From contig NZ_FOYH01000013.1 of the NCBI RefSeq assembly GCF_900116015.1, positions 21,058 through 85,057 of the forward strand: a DNA stretch of 64,000 bases, given 5' to 3'. Every line of letters starts with the position of its first letter. Within the stretch, counting starts at the first letter, position 1. This document shows positions 1-11,651 of this stretch, one piece after another. The notes under the pieces are model-generated. The model was not told the origin of the DNA, made no database searches, and was given only the letters and a program-made list of their open reading frames with translations. A program made the translations under genes and the position numbers. Source of the stretch: Enterobacter sp. kpr-6. Its GTDB lineage: Bacteria; Pseudomonadota; Gammaproteobacteria; Enterobacterales; Enterobacteriaceae.

Positions 1-106
1 AATTTGTCGCCGCTTTTTTCAGCGGGCAAGTGATGGATATCGTGTTAACGAACTTAATCACTGGGCGGCTTTTGCTGTTCATGAGATGCTTGTCGTTACA
101 GTAGTT

Positions 107-137
107 TTACATCATGATTTAAGAAAAGATGATGTAA
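107..137 (+). promoter_or_regulatory. Inverted repeat upstream of the EAL-HDOD gene
   Basis: Two perfect 9-base arms (TTACATCAT and ATGATGTAA) are separated by 13 bases and end 25 bases before the start codon of the downstream gene. The placement suits an operator or a leader hairpin. No T-run follows, so a terminator is unlikely. The binding protein is unknown. Confidence 0.35.
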
Positions 138-162
138 CCAGGGTTTTGCGTGAGGGTGGTGA

Positions 163-1434
163 ATGTTTTCTTTTGTCGCAAGGCAGGCAATTTTTGATGA
201 AAAACTCAATATCTTCGGGTATGAGCTTCTCTTCAGGGATAGCATGACAAATCGCTTTCCCGATGTCTCGCCTGAACACGCGACCGCGCAGCTTATCGAA
301 GAGCAATTCCTCGGTGCGCCGACCGGCAGACAAAATGAAGGCAGCGTTGTTTTTGTTAACTTTCCTTATGAACTGCTGATTAAAGGTCTGGCGGAAACGC
401 TGCCCAAAGACCGGGTAATTGTAGAAATCCTCGAAACCGCAGAACCTACGCCCCGCCTGCTGGAATCCATTAAACAGCTTCACAAAAAAGGGTTTCGCAT
501 TGCGCTGGATGACTTTTCCCTGAGCAATAACTGGAATGCGTTTATTCCTTATATCGACATCATCAAGTTTGACGTGCATGAAAGCACCCTGCAGGAAATC
601 CAGTCCTATATTTTCCACAATAAGGATTTGCTGAAGGACACGGTATTTCTGGCAGAGAAAGTCGAAACCATTGAAGAGTTTGAAACCTATAAAAATATGG
701 GATTCACGCTGTTTCAGGGGCATTTTTTTAGCAAGCCCATTATTTTTAAAACCAAAAAAATCATTCAGAATCAGATTATTGCGCTGCGGCTTATTCAGGA
801 AGTAAACGCCGAAACGCCCGATTTGATTCAGATTGAAGAGCTGTTAAAACGGGATATCGCGCTGTCGTTTAAAATTCTGCGCTATGCGCAAAATATTCTC
901 TACAACGCGCGCGGGATTCGCGGCAGCCGCAGCCAGTCGATCAAAGATATTGTGGTGTATCTGGGCGTGACCGAACTGCGTCGCTTTGTGCTGGTGGCCT
1001 GCCTCACCTCGTTTAATAACGCCAAAACTAACGAAATCTACTATTCGAGTCTTATCCGCGCACGATTTTGCGAGCTGGCGGCCAACCGCCTGCTGGGTAT
1101 TCACTCGTCAAACGATGCCTTTATGGTGGGCCTGTTTTCATTGCTGGATGTCATTCTTGAGATCCCACAGGAAGAGCTGATCGATCAGGTAGTCATTTCC
1201 GCCGATGTCAGAATTGCGCTGCATGAGCGTAAAGGGATGCTCTACCAGTTGGTGAATCTGGTGCAGCTCTATGAAAACCGGGAGTGGGAAGAAGCCAGTC
1301 TTGAGGCGAAAAAAGTCGGGCTGACCCGCGGGATTGTGGCTGAAATGATGAATGAAGCCACCAAATGGGCCGACGAAATGCCGTTAAGCAAACCGGCAAG
1401 AAATACGTTTGACCGCTCACAGCGCTATCGCTAA
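163..1434 (+). CDS. EAL-HDOD domain protein (YuxH-type, cyclic-di-GMP related)
   Basis: This 423-residue soluble protein has an N-terminal EAL-like domain (about residues 1-200) followed by an HDOD domain (about 205-395). The EAL signature reads YELLFR at 20-25. Later landmarks are FVNF, VEILE, DDFS, IKFD, AEKVE and FQGHFFSKP. Several metal-ligand positions therefore look kept, but the DDFGTG loop of active phosphodiesterases is replaced by DDFSLS. Known relatives are signalling proteins linked to cyclic-di-GMP; whether this one hydrolyses it is uncertain. The ATG follows a GAGGGTGGTGA stretch that can serve as ribosome binding site. It converges on the degenerate GGDEF gene next door. Confidence 0.8.
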   Translation: MFSFVARQAIFDEKLNIFGYELLFRDSMTNRFPDVSPEHATAQLIEEQFLGAPTGRQNEGSVVFVNFPYELLIKGLAETLPKDRVIVEILETAEPTPRLLESIKQLHKKGFRIALDDFSLSNNWNAFIPYIDIIKFDVHESTLQEIQSYIFHNKDLLKDTVFLAEKVETIEEFETYKNMGFTLFQGHFFSKPIIFKTKKIIQNQIIALRLIQEVNAETPDLIQIEELLKRDIALSFKILRYAQNILYNARGIRGSRSQSIKDIVVYLGVTELRRFVLVACLTSFNNAKTNEIYYSSLIRARFCELAANRLLGIHSSNDAFMVGLFSLLDVILEIPQEELIDQVVISADVRIALHERKGMLYQLVNLVQLYENREWEEASLEAKKVGLTRGIVAEMMNEATKWADEMPLSKPARNTFDRSQRYR

Positions 1435-1449
1435 GACAGACCAGACGTT

Positions 1450-1471
1450 GCCGGGCGACGACCGACCCGGC
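1450..1471. terminator. Weak hairpin between convergent genes
   Basis: GCCGGG and CCCGGC arms flank a 10-base loop in the 43-base gap between two convergent stop codons. There is no clear T-run on either side, so termination is only suggested by position. Confidence 0.3.
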
Positions 1472-1477
1472 CTCGTA

Positions 1478-2443
1478 TTATCTGCGCTTCATTCGCTTTC
1501 TTTCTGAATACATAACCGAATCGCTGTCTTTAAGCATGGCGAGAATATCGGGATATTTATCCGCATCACTTTCCAGCACGCTGTAAGCGTAATTAATGGG
1601 ATATTTGTTTCCCGGCATACTATTCAGGTCATCAAGGGTGCTCTGTAAATTAAACAGGAATGCGTCGGCATCAAATCCCTTGTCATGAGGCAGCAGCACA
1701 GCAAACGCACTGCTATCAATACGCCCGCAGACATCCTCATTACGCAGACAGCTTTTCAGGCTTTTCGCAAAGGTGCGTAAAGTATTATCCCCTTCTTCAT
1801 GGCCCAGAATATCATTCAGCGACTGTAAGTTACCGACCACAAAATAGAGCAGACTAAAAGGAGCATCAGTCTTTGTCAGTTCAGTAAAACGCTTATCGCC
1901 CACACGAAGGAAACCGCGCTTATTCGGCAAATCAGTTAATTTATCGGTCATCGCCTGACTGATAATTAAAAACTCATCCTCGACAATCGATCCCACATCG
2001 AGCAGCAGATTGATCTCCTCAGATGAAAATTCGCGTGGCTGATCGTCAATAATGCACACCGTTCCGGCAATAGAGCCATCCGGTAAATGCACCGGGCAAC
2101 CAGCATAGAAACGCACATAGGGCTCGCCGGTCACAAAAGGATTATGTTCAAAACGCTCATCTTTACGCGCATCTTTCACGATCAACGCGCCTTCCTGCAA
2201 AATAGCGTGGGCGCAAAACGAGACATTGCGGGCCGTTTCTTTTATATCAACGCCCGACCGTGAAACCAGCCACTGACGATCGCGATCGAGTAATGAAATA
2301 AGGGCAATCGGGACATCAAACGTCGCTTTTGCCAGACGCGTCAGGCGGGACAAGCGCTCGTCATCGTTTTTATCCAACAAATCCATCATATAGAGCGATT
2401 TGAGACGTTGGGCTTCATTCTCAGGAAAGGCGGGTAATTTCAT
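1478..2443 (-). CDS. GAF-GGDEF protein with degenerate cyclase site
   Basis: The 321-residue product has a GAF sensor domain (about 25-160, with FCAHAI and CIIDDQPREFS typical of this GAF group) and a C-terminal GGDEF-like domain (about 165-318). The entry motif TDKLTDLPNKRGF (167-178) is kept. The catalytic signature is DSSAF at 243-247 instead of GGDEF, and the first metal-binding Asp region reads FVVGN. It is therefore probably not a diguanylate cyclase but a GAF-controlled effector or partner protein. No membrane segment is visible. It is transcribed away from the DeoR gene. Confidence 0.8.
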   Translation of the reverse strand: MKLPAFPENEAQRLKSLYMMDLLDKNDDERLSRLTRLAKATFDVPIALISLLDRDRQWLVSRSGVDIKETARNVSFCAHAILQEGALIVKDARKDERFEHNPFVTGEPYVRFYAGCPVHLPDGSIAGTVCIIDDQPREFSSEEINLLLDVGSIVEDEFLIISQAMTDKLTDLPNKRGFLRVGDKRFTELTKTDAPFSLLYFVVGNLQSLNDILGHEEGDNTLRTFAKSLKSCLRNEDVCGRIDSSAFAVLLPHDKGFDADAFLFNLQSTLDDLNSMPGNKYPINYAYSVLESDADKYPDILAMLKDSDSVMYSERKRMKRR

Positions 2444-2670
2444 AAGCGTCCCTCATCTATAGTCTTACTAATATACGCGAGAATGATGGGTTTAATAGTA
2501 CCGACGGGTGATTGCGAAATAATATATTCTCAGTTTGAGAACCCCGACAAAATGCGTTTCCGCTGTAGCCTTCTGATATTGACGCCGCCAATGTCTGCGC
2601 CCTGTCTGTTGTGCTACCATGCTTCATTGTGAGAGTTAGCGCGATATTATGAGTGATTAAGGGTGATTAC

Positions 2671-3435
2671 GTGACCGACTATGATGCATTTCCTGAGCAG
2701 CGCCAGGCCCTGATTGAGCAGATGTTGCTGGATACCGGCAGGGTTGTCGGTGCCGACGCCGCCCGGAAACTGGGCGTCTCTGAACATACGATTCGCCGCG
2801 ATCTGCAGGAACTGGCGCGTAAAGGATTGTGTAAAAAGGTCTACGGCGGCGCGGTCAGCCAGTTTAAACAGGCCGATAACTTCGAAATCCGCGTCTCACA
2901 AAACGTGCAGGAGAAGACCGACGTTGCCCGGCGCTGCGCGCAATTGATCCGCCCGGATAGCTGTATTTTCATTGATTCCGGCTCGACCTATCTGGCGATG
3001 GTGGAGTTTATCCCGGCCGATCTGGAACTAACGATTGTCACCAATTGCCCGCAGATCGCCGCCGCGCTGTGCCGACGCACCAATGGCGAGCTGATTTTAC
3101 TCGGCGGCAAAATGAACGTGCATACCGGCAGCGTGCTGGGTTCTGAGCCGCTCAATCAGATCCGCGATATGCTGTTTGATCAAACTTTTATTGGCGTGTG
3201 CGGGCTGGATCCCCAGGCCGGACTCAGCGCGGTTTATTACGAAGATGCCTGCTTTAAAAAAGAAGTGCTTAAGCAGAGTAACGAAGTGATCGCAGCGGTG
3301 ATTGCCGACAAAATGCCGCAGGTGGCGCGCTATAAAGTGGCGTCCTGTGAGGAAATCGACATCGTGGTGGTGAGCCGCGATACCCACACCGACGCCTTCG
3401 CCCACACCAGTTTGCAGATTGAAGTTGCGGAATAA
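2671..3435 (+). CDS. DeoR/GlpR-family transcriptional regulator
   Basis: The product is a 254-residue regulator with an N-terminal winged helix (VGADAARKLGVSEHTIRRDL) and a C-terminal sugar-phosphate isomerase-like sensor domain (IFIDSGST, TNCPQIA, GVCGLDP). Such proteins repress sugar or polyol catabolic operons and respond to a phosphorylated intermediate. I chose the GTG at 2671 because AAGGG lies seven bases upstream; a GTG at 2653 would add six residues. It sits at the mutS flank, where E. coli carries the DeoR gene ygbI, but the ygbJ-N genes are absent, so its target operon is not in the window. Confidence 0.8.
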   Translation: MTDYDAFPEQRQALIEQMLLDTGRVVGADAARKLGVSEHTIRRDLQELARKGLCKKVYGGAVSQFKQADNFEIRVSQNVQEKTDVARRCAQLIRPDSCIFIDSGSTYLAMVEFIPADLELTIVTNCPQIAAALCRRTNGELILLGGKMNVHTGSVLGSEPLNQIRDMLFDQTFIGVCGLDPQAGLSAVYYEDACFKKEVLKQSNEVIAAVIADKMPQVARYKVASCEEIDIVVVSRDTHTDAFAHTSLQIEVAE

Positions 3436-3610
3436 GCCTCGCAACTCGCCCCGCCCGTTGTTTTCCTGCCACAGAGAGTCCGTTATGATACAGCGCACTC
3501 ATTCATGAACGGGCTTACCGGCGCATGAAATCTAGTGAGACAAGGTGATAACCATTCAAAACAATAAAATCACCGCTCATGACATTAAAGAAAATGGACA
3601 TCATAAGCTG

Positions 3611-6172
3611 ATGAGTACACAAGAGAATTTCGACGCCCATACCCCCATGATGCAGCAGTACCTGAAGCTGAAAGCACAGCATCCGGACATTTTGCTGTTC
3701 TACCGTATGGGCGATTTTTACGAGCTGTTTTATGACGACGCCAAACGAGCGTCGCAGTTGATGGACATTTCGCTGACCAAACGCGGTGCCTCGGCGGGCG
3801 AGCCGATCCCGATGGCGGGCGTGCCGCATCACGCGGTAGAAAACTATTTAGCGAAGCTGGTCAGTCTTGGCGAATCGGTGGCGATCTGCGAGCAGATTGG
3901 CGATCCGGCCACCAGCAAAGGGCCGGTAGAGCGTAAAGTAGTGCGCATTGTCACGCCTGGCACCATCAGCGACGAAGCGTTGTTACAGGAGCGTCAGGAC
4001 AATCTGCTCGCCGCAATCTGGCAGGACAGTAAAGGCTACGGTTTTGCCACGCTGGATATCAGTTCCGGGCGTTTTCGCGTCAGCGAACCGGCGGATCGCG
4101 AGACGATGGCCGCAGAGTTGCAGCGCACCAATCCGGCTGAACTGTTGTACGCAGAAGATTTTGCCGAGACATCGCTGATTGAAGGCCGCCGTGGACTGCG
4201 CCGCCGCCCGCTGTGGGAGTTTGAAATTGACACCGCGCGCCAGCAACTGAATCTGCAATTCGGCACCCGCGATTTAACGGGCTTCGGCGTGGAGAACGCC
4301 CCGCGTGGCCTGTGCGCCGCTGGTTGCCTGCTGCAATATGTCAAAGATACGCAGCGCACCTCTCTGCCGCACATTCGCTCCATTACCATGGAACGTCAGC
4401 AGGACAGCATCATTATGGATGCTGCCACGCGCAGAAATCTGGAAATCACCCAGAACCTGGCCGGTGGATTTGAAAACACGCTGGCGTCGGTGCTCGACTG
4501 CACCGTCACGCCGATGGGCAGCCGTATGCTCAAGCGCTGGCTGCACATGCCGGTGCGTAATACCGATGTGCTGATTGATCGTCAGCAGTCGATCGGTGCC
4601 CTGCAGGAAATGACCGCTGAACTGCAACCGGTGCTGCGTCAGGTCGGCGATCTGGAGCGTATTCTGGCGCGTCTGGCGCTGCGTACCGCCCGCCCGCGCG
4701 ATCTGGCGCGTATGCGTCATACTTTCCAGCAATTACCAGAACTGCGGGCGCTGCTTGCCGACGTTAACAGCAAGCCGGTGCAAAAATTGCGCGAGCAGAT
4801 GGGCGAGTTTACCGGGCTGCGCGAACTGCTGGAGCGGGCAATTATCGATGCCCCGCCCGTGCTGGTGCGCGACGGCGGCGTCATTGCGCCAGGGTACAAC
4901 GAGGAACTCGACGAGTGGCGCGCGCTCTCTGCGGGTGCGACGGATTATCTGGATAAACTGGAAATCCGCGAGCGTGAAAAGCTCGGTCTGGACACCCTCA
5001 AAGTCGGCTATAACGCGGTGCACGGCTACTTCATCCAGATCAGCCGCGGGCAGAGCCACCATGCGCCGATCCACTATGTCCGCCGTCAGACGCTGAAAAA
5101 CGCCGAGCGCTACATTATTCCTGAACTGAAGGAATATGAAGACAAGGTGCTGACCTCCAAAGGAAAAGCGCTGGCGCTGGAAAAACAGCTTTATGACGAA
5201 CTGTTTGATACCCTGCTGCCGCACCTGGCCGATTTACAGCAAAGCGCCGCTGCGCTGGCCGAGCTGGATGTGCTGGTGAATCTGGCTGAACGCGCCGATA
5301 CGCTCAATTACACCTGCCCGACCTTTATGGATAAACCGGGCATTCGCATCACCGAAGGTCGCCATCCGGTGGTGGAGCAGGTGCTGAACGAACCGTTTAT
5401 CGCCAACCCGCTGTCGCTCTCCCCGCAGCGTCGGATGCTGATCATCACCGGCCCGAACATGGGCGGTAAAAGTACCTATATGCGTCAGACTGCACTGATT
5501 GCGCTGCTGGCGTGGATTGGCAGCTACGTGCCGGCGCAAAAAGTCGAGATCGGCCCGATTGACCGCATCTTTACCCGCGTGGGTGCGGCAGACGACCTGG
5601 CGTCGGGCCGCTCGACCTTTATGGTGGAGATGACCGAAACCGCCAACATTCTGCACAACGCTACCGAGCACAGCCTGGTGCTGATGGATGAAATCGGGCG
5701 CGGCACTTCCACTTATGACGGTCTCTCCCTCGCCTGGGCCTGTGCCGAAAACCTCGCGAATCGTATTAAGGCACTGACCCTGTTTGCGACTCACTATTTT
5801 GAACTGACTCAGTTGCCGGAAAAAATGGAAGGCGTGGCGAATGTGCATCTCGATGCGCTGGAGCACGGCGATACCATTGCCTTCATGCACAGCGTGCAGG
5901 ACGGTGCGGCGAGCAAGAGCTACGGTCTGGCAGTAGCCGCCCTCGCAGGCGTGCCGAAAGAGGTTATCAAACGTGCGCGCCAGAAGCTGCGCGAGCTGGA
6001 AAGCATCACGCCAAATGCGGCAGCCACCCAGATCGACGGCACGCAAATGTCGCTGCTCACCCCGCCAGAAGAGACCAGTCCGGCGCTGGAAGCGCTGGAA
6101 AATCTCGATCCCGACACCCTTACTCCCCGCCAGGCGCTGGAGTGGATTTATCGCCTGAAAAATCTGGTCTGA
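3611..6172 (+). CDS. mutS: DNA mismatch repair protein MutS
   Basis: MutS recognises mismatches and small loops and recruits MutL in methyl-directed repair. The 853-residue product equals E. coli MutS in length. The mismatch-wedging Phe36 and Glu38 are present in GDFYELF, the Walker A motif reads GPNMGGKST, and Walker B reads [10 protein letters not shown]. The open frame extends upstream to a GTG at 3545, but homology begins at MSTQENF, so the ATG at 3611 is used although its ribosome binding site is weak. It is a single-gene unit followed by a hairpin. Confidence 0.97.
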   Translation: MSTQENFDAHTPMMQQYLKLKAQHPDILLFYRMGDFYELFYDDAKRASQLMDISLTKRGASAGEPIPMAGVPHHAVENYLAKLVSLGESVAICEQIGDPATSKGPVERKVVRIVTPGTISDEALLQERQDNLLAAIWQDSKGYGFATLDISSGRFRVSEPADRETMAAELQRTNPAELLYAEDFAETSLIEGRRGLRRRPLWEFEIDTARQQLNLQFGTRDLTGFGVENAPRGLCAAGCLLQYVKDTQRTSLPHIRSITMERQQDSIIMDAATRRNLEITQNLAGGFENTLASVLDCTVTPMGSRMLKRWLHMPVRNTDVLIDRQQSIGALQEMTAELQPVLRQVGDLERILARLALRTARPRDLARMRHTFQQLPELRALLADVNSKPVQKLREQMGEFTGLRELLERAIIDAPPVLVRDGGVIAPGYNEELDEWRALSAGATDYLDKLEIREREKLGLDTLKVGYNAVHGYFIQISRGQSHHAPIHYVRRQTLKNAERYIIPELKEYEDKVLTSKGKALALEKQLYDELFDTLLPHLADLQQSAAALAELDVLVNLAERADTLNYTCPTFMDKPGIRITEGRHPVVEQVLNEPFIANPLSLSPQRRMLIITGPNMGGKSTYMRQTALIALLAWIGSYVPAQKVEIGPIDRIFTRVGAADDLASGRSTFMVEMTETANILHNATEHSLVLMDEIGRGTSTYDGLSLAWACAENLANRIKALTLFATHYFELTQLPEKMEGVANVHLDALEHGDTIAFMHSVQDGAASKSYGLAVAALAGVPKEVIKRARQKLRELESITPNAAATQIDGTQMSLLTPPEETSPALEALENLDPDTLTPRQALEWIYRLKNLV

Positions 6173-6180
6173 TCCTCATG

Positions 6181-6210
6181 CCGGGAACTGGGAGTGTTCT
6201 CAGTTCCCGG
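6181..6210 (+). terminator. Ten-base-pair hairpin after mutS
   Basis: CCGGGAACTG and CAGTTCCCGG form a perfect 10-bp stem with a 10-base loop, starting eight bases after the mutS stop codon. No T-run follows, so it may protect the 3' end or end transcription only partly. Confidence 0.45.
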
Positions 6211-6227
6211 GCAAGCCTGGTCTCAGC

Positions 6228-6239
6228 TTCTATACTTAG
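6228..6239 (+). promoter_or_regulatory. Probable sigma-S promoter (-10) of osmC
   Basis: TTCTATACTTAG matches the extended -10 element preferred by sigma-S (TCTATACTTA core) and lies about 35 bases before the osmC start. E. coli osmC is known to be RpoS dependent and osmotically induced. No good -35 TTGACA is seen, which is usual for sigma-S promoters. Confidence 0.65.
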
Positions 6240-6269
6240 GACTTCATTGACGAAAAAAGGAGCGAAGAC

Positions 6270-6698
6270 ATGACGATTCATAAAAAAGGTCAGGCACACT
6301 GGGAAGGCGATATTAAGCGCGGTAAAGGGACTATCTCTACTGAAAGCGGCGCGCTGAAAGAGCAACCGTATGGCTTTAACACCCGCTTTGAGGGTGCCGC
6401 CGGGACCAACCCGGAAGAACTCATTGGTGCAGCACACGCGGGCTGCTTCTCTATGGCGCTGTCGCTGATGCTGGGTGAAGCGGGCTACACCGCCGAAAGC
6501 ATTGATACCACGGCGGATGTGTCGCTGGATAAATCCGGTGAAGGCTTTGCGATTACGAAAATCGCGCTGACCAGTAAGGTCAAAGTGCCGGGCATCGATC
6601 AGGCGGCGTTTGATCCGATTATTAATAAAGCGAAAGCGGGCTGCCCGGTTTCACAGCTGATCAAAGCGGAAATTACGCTGGATTATACGCTGAACTAA
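6270..6698 (+). CDS. osmC: Organic hydroperoxide resistance peroxidase OsmC
   Basis: OsmC is a cytoplasmic thiol peroxidase that reduces organic hydroperoxides. The 142-residue product is near identical to E. coli OsmC in its first 25 residues and keeps both active-site cysteines, Cys59 (AHAGCF) and Cys125 (KAGCPVS). AAGGAGCGAAGAC precedes the ATG. In E. coli K-12 this gene maps elsewhere on the chromosome; here it lies between mutS and rpoS, convergent with the sigma factor that should control it. Confidence 0.93.
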   Translation: MTIHKKGQAHWEGDIKRGKGTISTESGALKEQPYGFNTRFEGAAGTNPEELIGAAHAGCFSMALSLMLGEAGYTAESIDTTADVSLDKSGEGFAITKIALTSKVKVPGIDQAAFDPIINKAKAGCPVSQLIKAEITLDYTLN

Positions 6699-6709
6699 GA
6701 CTGGCAAGA

Positions 6710-6803
6710 CCCTCACCCCGGCCCTCTCCCTCAGGGAGAGGGTGAAAAGCAGCCCGCGCTCGATCTGTTCCCTCTCCCCAGGGGAGAGGGTTAGGGTGAG
6801 GGG
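6710..6803. repeat. Intergenic palindromic repeat cluster 1
   Basis: This is an inverted pair of units: CCTCACCCCGGCCCTCTCCC, then a spacer containing GCGCTCGATCTG, then CCCTCTCCCC..GGGGAGAGGG and a mirrored GGTGAGGGG. It lies between convergent osmC and rpoS. The same units recur at six other places in the window, so this is a dispersed REP-like family rather than a local structure. Confidence 0.85.
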
Positions 6804-6821
6804 CCACAACTCAACAAAAAG

Positions 6822-6857
6822 CACAAAAGAAAAAGGCCAGTCATATGACTGGCCTTT
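6822..6857 (-). terminator. rpoS terminator
   Basis: A perfect 26-base palindrome (arms AAAGGCCAGTCAT) begins 15 bases beyond the rpoS stop. On the rpoS strand it is followed by TTCTTTT, giving a typical intrinsic terminator. Confidence 0.75.
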
Positions 6858-6872
6858 CTGAAATGGTTTTGC

Positions 6873-7865
6873 TTACTCGCGGAACAGCGCTTCGATATTA
6901 AGCCCCTGTGCCTGCAAGATTTCGCGCAGACGACGCAGACCTTCAACCTGAATCTGGCGTACACGTTCACGCGTCAGACCGATTTCACGACCTACATCTT
7001 CAAGCGTAGCCGCTTCATAACCCAGCAGACCGAAACGACGTGCCAGCACTTCACGCTGTTTGGCGTTCAGTTCGAACAGCCATTTGACGATACTCTGTTT
7101 CATGTCATCGTCTTGCGTGGTGTCTTCCGGACCGTTTTCTTTTTCGTCGGCCAGGATATCCAGCAGCGCTTTTTCAGAATCACCACCCAGCGGGGTGTCT
7201 ACTGAGGTAATGCGCTCGTTGAGACGCAGCATACGGCTTACATCATCAACCGGTTTATCAAGCTGTTCAGCAATCTCTTCAGCGCTCGGTTCGTGGTCCA
7301 GTTTATGGGACAACTCACGCGCGGTACGCAGATAGACGTTCAGCTCTTTAACAATGTGAATCGGCAGACGAATAGTACGGGTTTGATTCATGATCGCCCG
7401 TTCGATGGTCTGACGAATCCACCAGGTTGCATACGTTGAGAAACGGAACCCACGCTCCGGGTCAAACTTCTCAACGGCGCGGATAAGCCCCAGATTGCCC
7501 TCTTCAATCAGATCCAGCAGTGCAAGACCACGATTGCTATAACGACGGGCAATTTTTACCACCAGACGCAGGTTACTTTCAATCATGCGGCGGCGGGAGG
7601 CAACATCTCCACGCAGTGCGCGACGTGCAAAATAAACTTCTTCTTCAGCTGTTAACAGCGGAGAGTAACCGATCTCTCCAAGGTAGAGCTGAGTCGCGTC
7701 CAACACACGTTGTGTTGCACCCTGCGATAACAGTTCTTCTTCAGCTAAATCGTTATCACTGGGTTCCTCTTCATTCAAGGCTTTCTCGTCGAAAACCTCA
7801 ACTCCGTTCTCATCAAATTCCGCGTCTTCATTTAAATCATGAACTTTCAGCGTATTCTGACTCAT
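6873..7865 (-). CDS. rpoS: RNA polymerase sigma factor RpoS (sigma-38)
   Basis: RpoS directs transcription in stationary phase and general stress. The product is 330 residues, the family length. It has region 1.2/2 ([43 protein letters not shown]), region 3 and region 4.2 ([19 protein letters not shown]). The start is the ATG of [10 protein letters not shown], preceded by TAGGAGCC; an upstream in-frame ATG would add 15 residues of leader. The mRNA leader lies in the 3' part of nlpD. Confidence 0.97.
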   Translation of the reverse strand: MSQNTLKVHDLNEDAEFDENGVEVFDEKALNEEEPSDNDLAEEELLSQGATQRVLDATQLYLGEIGYSPLLTAEEEVYFARRALRGDVASRRRMIESNLRLVVKIARRYSNRGLALLDLIEEGNLGLIRAVEKFDPERGFRFSTYATWWIRQTIERAIMNQTRTIRLPIHIVKELNVYLRTARELSHKLDHEPSAEEIAEQLDKPVDDVSRMLRLNERITSVDTPLGGDSEKALLDILADEKENGPEDTTQDDDMKQSIVKWLFELNAKQREVLARRFGLLGYEAATLEDVGREIGLTRERVRQIQVEGLRRLREILQAQGLNIEALFRE

Positions 7866-8058
7866 AAAGGTGGCTCCTACCCGTGATCCCTTGACAAAGC
7901 GACTGCACACTCTTCATTTCGCGTTAGCAGCAATCTTTAAGACGCCGCAACGACACCATGGGAGTGTCTCAACAACTTTGCCGAATTATCGCTGCGGCAA
8001 ATAACGCAGCGGGTTTACGGATTTCCCCTTGTAACGAATTTCAAAATGCAAACGTGTA
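7866..8058 (-). promoter_or_regulatory. rpoS mRNA leader with small-RNA pairing site
   Basis: On the minus strand the stretch CACGTTTGCATTTTGAAATT followed by CGTTACAAGGGGAA (8022-8057) matches the E. coli rpoS leader segment that pairs with DsrA, RprA and ArcZ. The partner strand of the inhibitory stem (CAAGGGATCACGGGTAGGAG) lies just before the rpoS start. This implies conserved Hfq-dependent translational activation. The element overlaps the end of nlpD. Confidence 0.75.
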
Positions 8059-9122
8059 GAACTGGTTCCGGTGCTACCCATGGTAGCTATCTTCTGCCCC
8101 GCCCTGATTTCTTGTTGTTCCCGGACCAGCATTGTATCGTTATGGGCGTAGGCACTCAGGTAATCATCGTTGTGTTTGATGATGATTAGATTACCGTAAC
8201 CGCGCAGGGCGTTACCGGCATATACAACGCGTCCGTCTGCGGTCGCAGTGATAGCCTGTCCCTTACTTCCCGCGATATCGACCCCTTTGTTACCGCCTTC
8301 GGTAGCAGAGAAGTTGTCGATAACTTTGCCTTCAGTCGGCCAGCGCCATGCTGATATCGGCGCACTGGTAGACGAGCTGCTGGCTGTCGGTTCGGTGGTG
8401 CTAACAGGTGGTGCCGTTACTGGCGCAACAACCGTAGTCGAAGGCTTATTGTTCGGCAACATTTTGTTAGCACTTTGTTCACCTGAATCCTCAGAATACG
8501 TAATTGTCGGAGTGGACGCAACCACTACGGTGGAATTTTGTGCAGGTTTGGTCACGATTCCTTGCGCTGAAGCATCAGCCTGAGTGATAGCATTTCCGCC
8601 AGTTATCGGTGTACCGGATGCGCTACCCACCTGAAGAACCTGGCCGACATTCAGGCCATACGGGGCGGCAACGCTGTTTCGCTGCGCCAGGTCACGGAAA
8701 TCGTTCCCGGTGATCCAGGCAATGTAAAAGAGTGTGTCGCCTTTTTTCACAGTGTAAGTACTGCCGCCGGTATAGCTACCTTTCGGAATGTTCCCATACT
8801 TGCGGTTGTACACAATACGCCCATTTTCCGTTTGTACGGGTGTTTCAACGACCGGCTGCATTTGTGTCGGTTGTGTTTGCACAGGGGTCATTGCTGGCGG
8901 AGTCTGCACAGGCTGAACAGGTTGAATCGGCTGTGACTGCGAGCCCATTTTAGGCGGTGGCGTGATTAACATCCCGGAACTGGAGCTGGAGCTGCTTTCG
9001 CCACCAACGGAGCTGACCGGCGCAGGTGCATTATCGGAATTCGTACAGCCCGCCAGCCAAAGCGAAACCAGTGATACTGCCGCAATGCGGCTTACGGTGA
9101 ATTTAGGGCTTCCCGCGCTCAT
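7986..9122 (-). CDS. nlpD: Outer-membrane lipoprotein NlpD, amidase activator
   Basis: NlpD activates the AmiC amidase during septal peptidoglycan splitting. The 378-residue protein has a lipoprotein signal (LWLAGC, lipid-carrying Cys26), a Ser/Pro/Gln-rich linker, a LysM domain (about 122-165, [14 protein letters not shown]) and a C-terminal LytM/M23 domain (about 270-375, ending [19 protein letters not shown]). The zinc-binding set of active M23 enzymes is incomplete, as is known for NlpD. Its 3' end carries the rpoS leader, and by analogy with E. coli the main rpoS promoter lies within it. Confidence 0.96.
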   Translation of the reverse strand: MSAGSPKFTVSRIAAVSLVSLWLAGCTNSDNAPAPVSSVGGESSSSSSSGMLITPPPKMGSQSQPIQPVQPVQTPPAMTPVQTQPTQMQPVVETPVQTENGRIVYNRKYGNIPKGSYTGGSTYTVKKGDTLFYIAWITGNDFRDLAQRNSVAAPYGLNVGQVLQVGSASGTPITGGNAITQADASAQGIVTKPAQNSTVVVASTPTITYSEDSGEQSANKMLPNNKPSTTVVAPVTAPPVSTTEPTASSSSTSAPISAWRWPTEGKVIDNFSATEGGNKGVDIAGSKGQAITATADGRVVYAGNALRGYGNLIIIKHNDDYLSAYAHNDTMLVREQQEIRAGQKIATMGSTGTSSTRLHFEIRYKGKSVNPLRYLPQR

Positions 9123-9239
9123 TTATCCCCCAGGAATGTGTTAACTGCCAGTGACGTAATAATGACCGTGAGGGCCAATTTAAAAATTTTCCCCACCCTA
9201 CGCTGTTATACGCTGAAATCCCTAAGAAAATTCCAGGAA

Positions 9240-10601
<1,362 letters not shown>

Positions 10602-10621
<20 letters not shown>

Positions 10622-11651
10622 ATTCACCCGAAGTATTGATTAGTTCCCTTACGACGCTGGTGGCAAAACTTCCCGCTGGCAGCCAGAAGCGTAACTCAAC
10701 GGTGACGTCATCCCACCAGTTCCAGCTTAACTGTTGCACATTGAGCAGCATCGCCCGGCGCGCGGCCTCGACCTTTTCGCGCAGCAATAAAGACTGAAGC
10801 TCAGGCATATCGGCCACGGCGGTCTGCTCAAAGGCCAGTGCGTCGCGCTGCGTTCCCCAGTCACCGGTCCCCGGCAGCGCGGCGGTAATCATCACATCGC
10901 GCTCGTTGACGCGCGTTTGCAGCGCAGGCAGCTCGTCAGCGGTCGCCACGAACCAGCTCCCGCGCCCCGCTAATTGTAGCGCATCGCCGTCAACAACTTG
11001 ATTAAAGTCTGTTTTTTTCAGCCGCTCGCTGACGATCTGATTAAACAACGCGCTGCGGGCTGCCGACAACATAAAACTGCGTTTATTGCGATCCCGCACC
11101 GGCGCATTGCTTTGCGCCCAGCGCAGTGCGCCTGACAGGTTGCTGCCGCCCAGACCAAAGCGCTGTGCGCCGAAATAGTTGGGTACACCCGCGTTAACGA
11201 TGGCCTGCAAACGCCCTTCAACATCTGCGCGATCGCTGACTTCACGCAGCACCAGCGTAAACTGGTTGCCTCTGAGCGCGCCCAAACGCAGCTTGCGCTT
11301 GTGCCGGGCATACTCCAGTACCTGACAACCCTCAAGCTGAAAGGCGCTGAGATCCGGCATCCCGTTACCCGGCACTCTTGCGCAGAGCCACTGCTCGGTG
11401 ACTGCATGTTTATCTTTTTGCCCGGCGAAGCTGACTTCACGGGCGGGTATTTTAAGGAATTTTGCCAGCGCATCAGCCACAAAACGGGTATTGCAGCCGT
11501 TTTTCAGAATACGCACCAGAATATGCTCGCCTTCGCCGTCGGGCTCAAAACCCAGGTCTTCCACTACGACGAAATCTTCCGGGCTGGCTTTGAGTAAACC
11601 TGAACCCTGCGGCTTGCCGTGCAAATACGTCAGGTCGTCAAAATCGGTCAT
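10602..11651 (-). CDS. truD: tRNA pseudouridine(13) synthase TruD
   Basis: TruD makes pseudouridine 13 in tRNA-Glu. The protein is 349 residues and its catalytic Asp80 sits in [11 protein letters not shown], the TruD signature. NYFGAQRFG is also present. It overlaps ispF by four bases, so translation is probably coupled. Confidence 0.96.

Noticed and set aside
5234..6046. 270-codon minus-strand open frame within mutS
   Set aside because: It is a shadow of the conserved MutS ATPase region.
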